A stretch of DNA of 33,543 nucleotides from a virus: IMG/VR virus record IMGVR_UViG_3300000174_000003, positions 1 through 33,543 of that record. The stretch is one strand, 5' to 3'. The notes below the pieces were generated by a model, which ran no database searches, was not told the origin of the DNA, and saw nothing but the letters and a program-made list of their open reading frames with translations. A program made the translations under genes and the position numbers. Below are positions 1 through 7,343 of the stretch, in pieces. Numbering within the stretch: the first letter of the stretch is position 1; every line of letters begins with the position of its first letter.

Positions 1-553
1 CTCTAACAAATCCTGTGTGACCCCAGTTAAATCTAAACTGTTTTAAATTTTTAGAATGTGTTTTAAATCCATACCTACCTGACCAACCCATACCATAAAA
101 AGGTTTAGCAAGTAGTAGAACCTTATCTTTAACACCAATAAAGTTAAACACATTTATATTAATATACTTTTTCCAATCAAACTTTCTTTTTATAACACAA
201 CCAAGTAGAATTAATTGATCAATTTTAAACTTAGGATAGTATTTTTCTAATGCTTTACTAATAGCCCAAGTTCCATTGCTGTGACATATAACAACTATCT
301 TAGCATTTGGATACTTATATGTGATAGTAGCTAATCTTGATGCTACTAATTCCATAGTTAAAGATCTTACTATAGGTATATAATTAACTACAGCTAACAA
401 CTTACCATAGTTAATATTAGAAAAGTGTGAATCAACAAAGAACTTATCTTTACTCATATACAAAGATAATTTCTCTAAGTTCTTACCTTTAGATTTTATA
501 CCATGTACAGTTACTATTACATTTTTTACATCTAAATTAGTTTTATATTTCAT
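1..553 (-). CDS. Alpha/beta hydrolase (serine esterase/lipase-like), 3' end outside window
   Basis: Reading leftward from the ATG at 553, 184 codons are visible before the window ends. The protein has the landmarks of the alpha/beta-hydrolase fold: an oxyanion-hole strand VTVHG (residues 15-18 region), a nucleophile elbow ICHSNGT with Ser92 (first Gly of GxSxG replaced by Cys), an acid-strand IGVKDKV with Asp143, and NWGHTGF with His179. A full Ser-Asp-His triad is therefore visible. It has its own promoter (561-589), unlike most neighbours. The substrate is unknown: cell-envelope ester or lipid cleavage would suit a phage, but no signal peptide is seen. The fold call is firm, the role is inference. 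Confidence 0.7.
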   Translation of the reverse strand, partial: MKYKTNLDVKNVIVTVHGIKSKGKNLEKLSLYMSKDKFFVDSHFSNINYGKLLAVVNYIPIVRSLTMELVASRLATITYKYPNAKIVVICHSNGTWAISKALEKYYPKFKIDQLILLGCVIKRKFDWKKYININVFNFIGVKDKVLLLAKPFYGMGWSGRYGFKTHSKNLKQFRFNWGHTGFVR

Positions 554-560
554 ATATTAT

Positions 561-589
561 ATATTACTACATATACATATAGCTGTCAA
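561..589 (-). promoter_or_regulatory. Sigma70-type promoter for the hydrolase gene
   Basis: On the minus strand the -35 TTGACA (584-589) and the -10 TAATAT (561-566) are separated by exactly 17 nt. Transcription would begin just before the ATG at 553, giving a very short or absent leader, so the start point may lie slightly differently. The 13 nt upstream of the -35 match those of the terminase promoter at 21229-21257 exactly. Confidence 0.7.
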
Positions 590-595
590 TATACA

Positions 596-784
596 TTATC
601 TAGCACCTAATTCATTTTCAAGCATTCTATCATAACCCTTTGTTGATTTACCATGTGCTCTAGATAAATGTTTCTTTTGAGATGGATAAGATGTAAATAC
701 TTGACCACAAATACCACAAGGATAAGTTCTAATCTTATTTACACCACCATTACCCCTTTTATTACCTTCATAACTTTTGTTCAT
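596..784 (-). CDS. Small C2H2 zinc-finger protein
   Basis: A 62-residue basic protein. The start is the ATG at 784, five bases after an AAGGAG site, rather than the further upstream in-frame start at 814; it overlaps the stop of the GT9-like gene as ATGA. One classical finger is visible: CGICG, then FTSYPSQKKHLSRAH, i.e. Cys-x2-Cys-x12-His-x4-His with the usual aromatic and Leu spacing. Flanks are rich in Lys, Arg and Gly, consistent with nucleic-acid binding. Function is unknown; single-finger proteins in phages may be DNA-binding or part of nucleases, but no nuclease motif is seen here. Confidence 0.7.
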   Translation of the reverse strand: MNKSYEGNKRGNGGVNKIRTYPCGICGQVFTSYPSQKKHLSRAHGKSTKGYDRMLENELGAR

Positions 785-1587
785 ACTAACTCCTTTATAT
801 TTAATTTTTCCCACAATTCATCTATAGCAATTTGAATTTCAAGTTTACCAGGTGCTTTTAACTCAACTATGTTTTCTCTTTTAGATAAGTTAGCAAGACC
901 ACCATCCCAAAAATGTATAAATATTTGTGGAATTCCTAGATAATGTGCTAATACACCTACTGAACTATGTGTTGATATAACCATATTACATGTTTTAAGT
1001 TCCTCATATACATCTATAAATGAATAACCATGAATAGGTATTGAATTAGGTATAGGTTGATCTGTAGCGAATCCAAATGACTTAACATCAGCAGGATAAT
1101 CTACTGCATATAAAGGTGCATAAGTTTTAAATCCACTGATTGAAGCTGGTTGAACTCCTATATATCCTTCACCTAAAGAATAATCCCCCACAATAACATC
1201 TGGTATGTTCATAGTAGCCCAAGGAACTGTAGTTAAATCTATACCCATATCATTACTAGAACTAAAAATACCATTTAAACTACTATCAAGTTCTTCTGGT
1301 TCTATAATAGCAATATAACTATCCTCATTATCATACATATTACCTATATGAGCAATAAATTTCTTAATAGAATTCATATCAGTATTTATCCTACCATCTA
1401 TAAACTCATTAGAATGTAACTTATCTACTAAACCCATATGTAACAACAACTTAGCAGCACCAGATTCATAACTACCATGAGCTAAATCAACTTTAATATT
1501 ATTATCTTGAAGCTTTTTCAATAATGGAATAGCATGAAAACAATCACCCACCCGTGTCCCACCGAATTTAAGAAGTACTTTACCCAA
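781..1587 (-). CDS. GT9-like (heptosyltransferase-type) glycosyltransferase
   Basis: 268 residues with GT-B character. The N-terminus MGKVLLKFGGTRVGDCFHA resembles the opening strand-turn of glycosyltransferase family 9, and the C-terminal part holds the typical segment VISTHSSVGVLAHYLGIPQ followed by IFIHFWDG, where family 9 has its nucleotide-sugar binding loop and a cheap-shot 'D/S-G-x-x-H-L/A' pattern. The start is a TTG, seven bases after AAGGAG; both lie inside the 3' end of the upstream HNH gene. It probably works with the large glycosyltransferase at 2686-5082. Donor and acceptor are unknown. The family call rests on motif resemblance only. Confidence 0.6.
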   Translation of the reverse strand: MGKVLLKFGGTRVGDCFHAIPLLKKLQDNNIKVDLAHGSYESGAAKLLLHMGLVDKLHSNEFIDGRINTDMNSIKKFIAHIGNMYDNEDSYIAIIEPEELDSSLNGIFSSSNDMGIDLTTVPWATMNIPDVIVGDYSLGEGYIGVQPASISGFKTYAPLYAVDYPADVKSFGFATDQPIPNSIPIHGYSFIDVYEELKTCNMVISTHSSVGVLAHYLGIPQIFIHFWDGGLANLSKRENIVELKAPGKLEIQIAIDELWEKLNIKELV

Positions 1588-2170
1588 TTAAAATCTCCTT
1601 TTCTAATTTTTTATTTTTCCATATTTCTTTTAACATATTTGAATGTGACTTCTTTCTATCTTCTGACCACACATTACCAAAATTTGGATTATCTTTACCA
1701 TAAAATCTTTTACCATACATAGGATTTTTACTACCTTTAGAGTCACCATTTTTTATTTTAGTTTTAGATATTAAATTTTTAGATTCTTCTGTATGTTTTT
1801 TACCTAACCAATATTTATTTCCTATATTATGTAATATAGAATGATCACCATGTTTCATTTTCTGTAAGTTATTTATATAATCATTCAACTCATTACCATC
1901 TTTATGATGTATTACATAACCATCTCCTTTAATTATAGGATCATTAATATTATATAAATTCCATACAAAATGATAAAATAAAATATCATTTTTACCTTTA
2001 TTTCCATATAAACCAATTAAATATTTTGAAATAAAAGAATCTATTACATGCCTTCTAGGTGTTTCAAAACCATGTTTAGCCAATCTACTTTTTAAATAAA
2101 CAGCATGTAAAATATCTTCCTTATTTACTATATTATTTTCAAGATCATACTTCAATAAAACCTTACTCAT
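1580..2170 (-). CDS. Free-standing HNH homing endonuclease (NUMOD-type)
   Basis: 196 residues. The HNH core is VIHHKDGNELNDYINNLQ, a classic His-His-Asp-Gly-x-x-x-N pattern around residue 85, followed by repeated GxxNPMYGK / GKDNPNFG segments typical of the DNA-binding NUMOD3 tail. The C-terminus (WSEDRKKSHSNMLKEIWK) is clearly related to that of the HNH protein at 17162-17722, so the two are paralogues. The gene sits between two unrelated genes and its last 8 bases overlap the TTG start of the next one, as expected for a selfish gene that landed between cistrons and now carries the neighbour's ribosome binding site in its 3' end. Confidence 0.85.
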   Translation of the reverse strand: MSKVLLKYDLENNIVNKEDILHAVYLKSRLAKHGFETPRRHVIDSFISKYLIGLYGNKGKNDILFYHFVWNLYNINDPIIKGDGYVIHHKDGNELNDYINNLQKMKHGDHSILHNIGNKYWLGKKHTEESKNLISKTKIKNGDSKGSKNPMYGKRFYGKDNPNFGNVWSEDRKKSHSNMLKEIWKNKKLEKEILIG

Positions 2171-2172
2171 AT

Positions 2173-2679
2173 TTATCCTTTCTTAGATCTTTTATCTCTA
2201 ATTTTTTGATTACCTTTTTCTAATTTCTTAACTAATTTTTTAAATCTCTTATTCATTTGAAGTAAACTGAAACTGAGAAAATCTCTAGCTACCATTTTCT
2301 CAGTTCCATTTATAATATAATCTACATAAGGTACTTTATTAGAGTCTACACCTACAGATAAAGTATCTTTCCTTTTAGTTTTAAAAATTTCTATATTATC
2401 TCTAAGATGACTTGATTGATCACCACCTTGTTTATGTATTTCTATAATACCATGACCAAGTACAGCTTTTATAGTAGACTTAGAAAAACCTTCCTTAGAA
2501 TAAGGATGACCTAGCTTTTTTAATTGAGATAAGGTATGATCATCTAGATTAGTATTCTTTTTGACCTCTTTCTTTAATTCTTTAGCCATTTCCTCAACGG
2601 TTTTAGTTGTACGTTTTCTAATACTCTTTGTAAAACCATCAAAAAAATCGTCATCTTTATTTCTTCTTCTTCTACCCAT
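2173..2679 (-). CDS. HK97 gp10-like head-tail / neck protein
   Basis: 168 residues, very basic at both ends (MGRRRRNK at the start, KRSKKG at the end). The middle resembles HK97-gp10-like tail-completion proteins: an amphipathic helix (VEEMAKELKKEVKKNT), then HPYSKEGF, a strand region with LSVGVD, and VDYIINGTEKMVARDFL, which matches the family's 'Y...v..GT..m.ARpFL' hallmark. Position, downstream of the connector and head-closure genes, agrees. The two intervening genes (glutaredoxin-like, glycosyltransferase) look inserted. No strong ribosome binding site precedes the ATG. Confidence 0.55.
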   Translation of the reverse strand: MGRRRRNKDDDFFDGFTKSIRKRTTKTVEEMAKELKKEVKKNTNLDDHTLSQLKKLGHPYSKEGFSKSTIKAVLGHGIIEIHKQGGDQSSHLRDNIEIFKTKRKDTLSVGVDSNKVPYVDYIINGTEKMVARDFLSFSLLQMNKRFKKLVKKLEKGNQKIRDKRSKKG

Positions 2680-2685
2680 AATATA

Positions 2686-5082
2686 TTAAATCAAACCTTC
2701 AAGGTGACCTTTCGAAACCTGACTTTGTGTTCCTACCATATCATCTATTAACTTTACATTTTCATCACAAAGTTTATAAAAAGGATGGTCTTGTTTTAGA
2801 ATTCCAGTAACCTTATTAAAATAAATTTGAGCTTTATTCAAATAGAGATATGCAAGATCTTTATTACATTGATAAAAATTATTATCTAATTCAACAGCTT
2901 GTATCAAATTCTCCTCTGCTAAATCAACAAAACCTTCTTCAAGATAATGAATAGCTATAGCATAATAAGGCCTTGGATCTTTAGGTGAATCCTTAATCTG
3001 TTTCTGATTCAACTTGAAATAAGTCTGCATCTTCTTTCTTATGTCTTTATCAGCTTTAAGATAACCAAAATGAAAGATTGACATAGGTGCTCTACCCACA
3101 GCAAACTTAATATTATTATTATTTATAGTTTCATGTACATAACCACTATAAGTAAAACCACATGATTTCTTAAATAATCTTACTGTTTCTGATAATGAAT
3201 ACCTAGTATCTTTCATAAGATTATTTACATAAAACATATAACCATCTAGACTTCCATCTAACATACGTCTTATTGTAGGTAGATCCTCAAGATGTTCATC
3301 TATATCCATATGTAGAATCCAATCAGATGTTACATGTTTAAGTGCTTCATTTCTAGCTTCTGCAAACTTCAACAACTTATCACCTGATTCATCTACTGTA
3401 TATAAATCATCTACATTTCCATTAACTACCTTACATCCGAATAACTCAGCTAACCAAACACTCTTATCTTCTGAACCTGTATCTAAGAGTACAGTCTCAT
3501 CTAGAAATGGTGTATATGATCTTAAAAAATCAAACAAAGATGGTTGCTCATTCTTCATTATAGTACATAAACTAATTGTACTATTCTCTATCCACTTACG
3601 TAGAATAATAGGATTCTCATTTATAAGATGTTTATAATCTTTATGACCTATCAAAGCTGGATTCTTATCTGTATCCATCTTCTCATACCACTCATATTTC
3701 CTCTGTCTTTGCTCTGGATTTACATAACCATAATGCTTAATCCTTATAGAAGATACTCTTGACAAATCTGGTGGTGTATAAGGAATATTACCAACATGGA
3801 ATGTACTCTTAGAACCCAAGAAGATATTAGGATCACTAGTCAACCTAACTAATCTATTACCATTCATGTTTTTCCATACATCACCTGCATTATAATGTTC
3901 TTCATCATTCCAGAATGTATAATAATGAACAGAATATGCTTGACACATAGGATCTGGAGTATTAATAAGTTTCTCCATATACTTTCTATCTACTTTATCT
4001 TCTACAACTTCATCTGCATCAAGAGAGAATACCCAATCCATATTTGCTTCTTTAGCCATATTTAATAATTCATTTCTATCTCGTCTTTCATCAAAACTTC
4101 TATCATGTTGTTTTAGTGTAACCTTACAAGTTAATTTTACTGTACGATCTATACCATCATCATCTTCTGGACTTAGTATACTTATATTACTACCCTGATA
4201 TTGTGTTATTTTATAAGGAGAATTATCATCCAATATAAATATATGATCTGCAAATGTGGAACTCTTCTCTAAAGTTCTAGCAAATATTTTTGCATCATAA
4301 TCATCTCTTATTTTAACCCTATATATAACACCTAAATCTTGATAATCATTTTTTCTTTGTCCATACTTTTTAAGCAAATCAATTGTATGTGCTGTACCTC
4401 TTTTTAGTTCTGGAATTCTATCTATAGTTTTTGATCCATAATGCCATACAAATATGTCCTTACATACTACTGTAACAAATCCAGCTTCATAAGCTCTAAC
4501 AGAAAAATCTACATCCTCACAACCAGCAAAAAATCTTTCGTCAAACTTACCTATCTTATCAAAAACTTCCCTATTTATAAACAAACATAATCCAGATACA
4601 ATACCTGTTGGTACAACCCTCCTATAATGCTGTTTATAAACATGTTTGGCAGTAGCTTCAAAATGACTTCTACTCTTACATTCTTGTTGTTGACCCCTCA
4701 TACCAACATAATTTGATGTTGGTGCAGCAATAGAAGCCATCTTTGTACCAGAAAGTCTTTCATATTCTTTACAATCAGTTTTAAACTTTTTCAAGAAACC
4801 ATCTGGTACTAAAGCATCATCATTCAATACTAATATCCACTCACCTGTAGATTTATCAATACCTTTATTTACAGCCTTACCAAAACCTTCATTCTCTTCA
4901 TTTGTTATTGTTATAATATCACTATTATCTTTTAAATATTCTTTAGTTCCATCTGTTGATGCATTATCTATTACAATTATTTCTACATCTTCAGACTTAG
5001 ATCCTTCTCTTACATAATTTATTGTTTCTACTAGGTGATTATAATTACTACTGGTGGGAATTACAACTGAATATTCGGACAT
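2686..5082 (-). CDS. Large three-domain family-2 glycosyltransferase with TPR-like tail
   Basis: 798 residues. Domain 1 (about 1-240) is a canonical GT2: VVIPTSS start, VIDNASTDGT, metal-binding LNDD near residue 88, and a family motif GCEDVDFSVRAYEAG near 188-202. Domain 2 (about 250-460) has SLDADE near 355; domain 3 (about 500-690) has CTIMKNE, LDTGSEDKS and HMDIDE near 593. Both later domains resemble SunS/glycan-extending GT2 modules. Residues about 705-760 form TPR-like helical pairs. The ATG at 5082, seven bases after GGAG, is preferred to a TTG one codon upstream. Three catalytic-looking domains in one chain suggest that it builds an oligosaccharide. Acceptor unknown; its place among head-tail genes hints at virion glycosylation, which is inference. 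Confidence 0.85.
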   Translation of the reverse strand: MSEYSVVIPTSSNYNHLVETINYVREGSKSEDVEIIVIDNASTDGTKEYLKDNSDIITITNEENEGFGKAVNKGIDKSTGEWILVLNDDALVPDGFLKKFKTDCKEYERLSGTKMASIAAPTSNYVGMRGQQQECKSRSHFEATAKHVYKQHYRRVVPTGIVSGLCLFINREVFDKIGKFDERFFAGCEDVDFSVRAYEAGFVTVVCKDIFVWHYGSKTIDRIPELKRGTAHTIDLLKKYGQRKNDYQDLGVIYRVKIRDDYDAKIFARTLEKSSTFADHIFILDDNSPYKITQYQGSNISILSPEDDDGIDRTVKLTCKVTLKQHDRSFDERRDRNELLNMAKEANMDWVFSLDADEVVEDKVDRKYMEKLINTPDPMCQAYSVHYYTFWNDEEHYNAGDVWKNMNGNRLVRLTSDPNIFLGSKSTFHVGNIPYTPPDLSRVSSIRIKHYGYVNPEQRQRKYEWYEKMDTDKNPALIGHKDYKHLINENPIILRKWIENSTISLCTIMKNEQPSLFDFLRSYTPFLDETVLLDTGSEDKSVWLAELFGCKVVNGNVDDLYTVDESGDKLLKFAEARNEALKHVTSDWILHMDIDEHLEDLPTIRRMLDGSLDGYMFYVNNLMKDTRYSLSETVRLFKKSCGFTYSGYVHETINNNNIKFAVGRAPMSIFHFGYLKADKDIRKKMQTYFKLNQKQIKDSPKDPRPYYAIAIHYLEEGFVDLAEENLIQAVELDNNFYQCNKDLAYLYLNKAQIYFNKVTGILKQDHPFYKLCDENVKLIDDMVGTQSQVSKGHLEGLI

Positions 5083-5104
5083 CAAGTGTCTCCTTTTCTA
5101 AATT

Positions 5105-5317
5105 CTAAATATCAATTTCATCATCTACTACTACAGGTGACTTCATACTATTTTCACATAATATTGAAAATGCTGCTACATCAATACTATCTCTATCTTC
5201 TGGTGGATTTTTTAATCTATATATACTTCTCTCTACAAACTCTATATTACATTTCTTATATTCCTTTTTTAAATTAACATATTTAGGACAACCATTTTCA
5301 CCAAAAATGTATTTCAA
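5105..5317 (-). CDS. Glutaredoxin/thioredoxin-like small protein
   Basis: 70 residues. The N-terminus MKYIFGENGCPKY places a CPxY redox-type motif at the end of the first strand, as in glutaredoxins; the second active-site Cys is Tyr, so it would act as a monothiol enzyme if active. The segment MKSPVVVDDEI resembles the cis-Pro strand (T/S-x-P-V-V-V) of the fold. The start is a TTG five bases after AAAGGAGG. It is the first gene after the promoter at 5349-5377 and is followed by the large glycosyltransferase. Role in the phage is unknown. Confidence 0.6.
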   Translation of the reverse strand: MKYIFGENGCPKYVNLKKEYKKCNIEFVERSIYRLKNPPEDRDSIDVAAFSILCENSMKSPVVVDDEIDI

Positions 5318-5348
5318 TTACACCTCCTTTACAATTACACAAAGGATT

Positions 5349-5377
5349 AGTATATCATAATATTAAAAATAAGTCAA
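5349..5377 (-). promoter_or_regulatory. Sigma70-type promoter with extended -10
   Basis: Minus-strand -35 TTGACT (5372-5377), 17-nt spacer, -10 TATACT (5349-5354) preceded by TGA, i.e. an extended -10 TGn. It lies in the 68-bp gap upstream of the glutaredoxin-like gene and would start a transcript for the redox/glycosyltransferase/neck genes. Confidence 0.75.
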
Positions 5378-5385
5378 CAACTAAA

Positions 5386-5976
5386 TTAAGCATTTGGAAT
5401 CTCTAATAATTCTGCTTCTATATGATTAATATTACCCATAATATCTGATGGAGAATTTATAGTTATTACCTCAAAAGTTCTACCAACTGCCCTAACATAA
5501 TCTTTAATTTTTATAGGAACATCAAAGCCAGTAAACAATATAGGTGCAGTATTTATTTCTATACCAGATCTAAGCTCATCAAATGATCTCTTTCTATTAC
5601 TAATACGACCTTTATAATTACTACCAACGACAGTTCTATATGTTATAGGAGCACCAGTTGGTGTACTCATGAAAAGATCAACAGTACCAACTGTAGCTTC
5701 ATCTGTTAAGTTATTTAAAATAACTGTAGATATTGTGGAATATGTATTTAACGAAACTAACTCACCATTTGATGGAAATGTTAATGATTCTGATGTACTA
5801 CCTTGTAAAGTTACACTACCAGATCCTGTAGTAAAACCATAAACCTTTACACCAATGTTAGCTTCTTCGCTTAATGTAAGTGAAACAGAGTTAGTCTGTA
5901 GAGGGGTACTCATTGTAGTAAGACCTGAAGTAATTGATTCTACAATGAACGTAGTTGAAAATAATCTTTCTATCAT
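5386..5976 (-). CDS. Head-closure-type protein with an extra N-terminal domain
   Basis: 196 residues from the ATG at 5976, which follows the connector stop at once; an ATG-less longer reading would add 20 residues of connector-overlapping sequence and is not preferred. The C-terminal half (from about residue 120) has the feel of head-closure/head-tail joining proteins: GRISNRKRSFDELRSG, a strand near FDVPIKIKDYV, AVGRTFEVITI, and a final HIEAELLEIPNA. The N-terminal half is Ser/Thr-rich beta sequence (SGLTTMSTPLQTNSVSL) and is not explained by that family. Placement directly after a connector supports a neck role. Assignment is moderate. Confidence 0.45.
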   Translation of the reverse strand: MIERLFSTTFIVESITSGLTTMSTPLQTNSVSLTLSEEANIGVKVYGFTTGSGSVTLQGSTSESLTFPSNGELVSLNTYSTISTVILNNLTDEATVGTVDLFMSTPTGAPITYRTVVGSNYKGRISNRKRSFDELRSGIEINTAPILFTGFDVPIKIKDYVRAVGRTFEVITINSPSDIMGNINHIEAELLEIPNA

Positions 5977-5977
5977 A

Positions 5978-6523
5978 TTATCTATTCTGATTATAAATTG
6001 GAGATTGAGTAGCGAAATGAGGATCTCTATACTCATTTAACATATTTAAAATATCTTTTATTTCACTTCCTAAAGAAGTATTTGTTTCGTATTTAAAATC
6101 ACCTATACTCATAGATTTTATACCTACTGATGTTCTTCTTGTCCAAAACAAATTTACTAATTCCATACACACAGTCTTAACTATGTCAGGTGGATTCTGA
6201 CCAAACGAAACACTTAAACTAAAATCACCGGAAAATGAACCGTCTAGTACTATAGTACCAATATCATCTTTTCTTTGATAATCCACACCAGATTCTATAC
6301 TAGATATACCAACTATAGGCCATTTTCTTAAAACAATTATATCCAAATCATTTACATTATATAATGTTTCATCTGAACCATACTCTACTTCAAAATTATA
6401 ACCAACAAACTCATCTATTTTATTTGAAGATGATTTAAGAAACGTATAAAGTAAATCATCTGTACTTGTATCTGTTACATTTAAATAATTTTTTACTTCT
6501 GTTAAAGTAGCATAAATAGCCAT
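5978..6523 (-). CDS. Head-tail connector protein (HK97 gp6-like)
   Basis: 181 residues. The N-terminus YATLTEVKNYLNVTDTSTDD followed by LLYTFLKSSSNKIDEFVGYNF is the standard opening of phage gp6-like/QLRG connectors: an alpha helix set that packs under the portal ring. Later strands (LRKWPIVGISSIESG) and the helix DIVKTVCMELVNLFWTRRT also fit the family. A good AAGGGG site lies six bases before the ATG. Its neighbours are neck and virion genes, agreeing with the role of joining the portal to the tail. Slightly longer than minimal family members. Confidence 0.75.
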   Translation of the reverse strand: MAIYATLTEVKNYLNVTDTSTDDLLYTFLKSSSNKIDEFVGYNFEVEYGSDETLYNVNDLDIIVLRKWPIVGISSIESGVDYQRKDDIGTIVLDGSFSGDFSLSVSFGQNPPDIVKTVCMELVNLFWTRRTSVGIKSMSIGDFKYETNTSLGSEIKDILNMLNEYRDPHFATQSPIYNQNR

Positions 6524-6533
6524 GTTTTACCCC

Positions 6534-6842
6534 TTATATATTACCGTACACATCAAAGTTAGCAACACTAGATTTCCACTCACCTGAAGATGATATTATA
6601 TGTGCTTGAACAGACCATAAACCTGACATATTTATATCACCAGAAATTGTTGCGTATTGAACTTTTCCATCAGTACCGTCTGTAGAAAATAATGCTGTTT
6701 TTGTTAATATAGTACCATCAGATTTTTTAAAAATTATTTCTTTAGTTGTAGCTGATGATATATCTACAACAGTTGTATTATCCTTTAATGTTATAACAAA
6801 TAAAACATTTATGTCACCGACATGAACTTCTTTAACTGCCAT
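6534..6842 (-). CDS. BppU-like / Ig-like virion protein
   Basis: 102 residues from the ATG at 6842, chosen because GGAGAGG lies four bases upstream; a longer in-frame start at 6908 lacks a site and would add a hydrophobic stretch encoded by the neighbouring gene's 3' end. The sequence (EVHVGDINVLFVITLKDN, then VVDISSATTKEIIFKKSDG, then SGLWSVQAHIISSSGEW) has the strand pattern of BppU N-terminal/baseplate-type Ig-like domains that are common in phage virion proteins. Exact location in the particle is unknown. Confidence 0.5.
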   Translation of the reverse strand: MAVKEVHVGDINVLFVITLKDNTTVVDISSATTKEIIFKKSDGTILTKTALFSTDGTDGKVQYATISGDINMSGLWSVQAHIISSSGEWKSSVANFDVYGNI

Positions 6843-6843
6843 A

Positions 6844-6990
6844 TTACCTCTCCAAATCAAAATTCTTAGTTTGAGTAATATATAAAGTAATACTATATGT
6901 ATCTCCAACTATGATAACTTTATCCCACTCAAAATCATTAGTAGTAAACCATAAAAAATCATCAGTATTTTTATATATAAAATCAGCCAT
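6844..6990 (-). CDS. Small hypothetical virion-region protein
   Basis: A 48-residue ORF (MADFIYKNTDDFLWFTTNDF... ending FDLER) with GGAG five bases before its ATG. It ends one base before the next gene's start, so it fits the tight spacing of the cluster. Acidic and aromatic, no membrane segment. Function not recognised; it may be a partner of the BppU-like protein downstream. Confidence 0.65.
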   Translation of the reverse strand: MADFIYKNTDDFLWFTTNDFEWDKVIIVGDTYSITLYITQTKNFDLER

Positions 6991-7004
6991 AATAACTCCA
7001 AACA

Positions 7005-7322
7005 TTAAATAACAATATCTGCAATAGTACCATCAAACTGAGGATGGATTAATAAATTCTCTAATAAAAATAACTCCATATCTTTAGCACCAGCAACAAC
7101 TTCTGTTGCGAATGTTATTAAAAATGCAGAATAACTATCACCTGATTTATTATCATTAAAATTACTAGTTTCAATGAAATTACTATCTTGAAGATACCCA
7201 AACTTATAATCTATTTCAACAGTAGATAACTTAATATTCCAAAATATTTTTTCAACCCTACACAAATCATAATAATAAGGCTTAGTTACTGGACTTGTAA
7301 ATGATACTTGTTTTACATTCAT
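7005..7322 (-). CDS. Hypothetical virion-region protein
   Basis: 105 residues with a good AGGAG site before the ATG. It lies directly downstream of the large fibre gene. Sequence is beta-rich at the start (VKQVSFTSPVTKPYYYDLCR) and ends with a likely helix and short tail (MELFLLENLLIHPQFDG). No family recognised; location suggests a fibre- or neck-associated protein. Confidence 0.6.
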   Translation of the reverse strand: MNVKQVSFTSPVTKPYYYDLCRVEKIFWNIKLSTVEIDYKFGYLQDSNFIETSNFNDNKSGDSYSAFLITFATEVVAGAKDMELFLLENLLIHPQFDGTIADIVI

Positions 7323-7343
7323 TACTGTAATCTCCTACATAAA

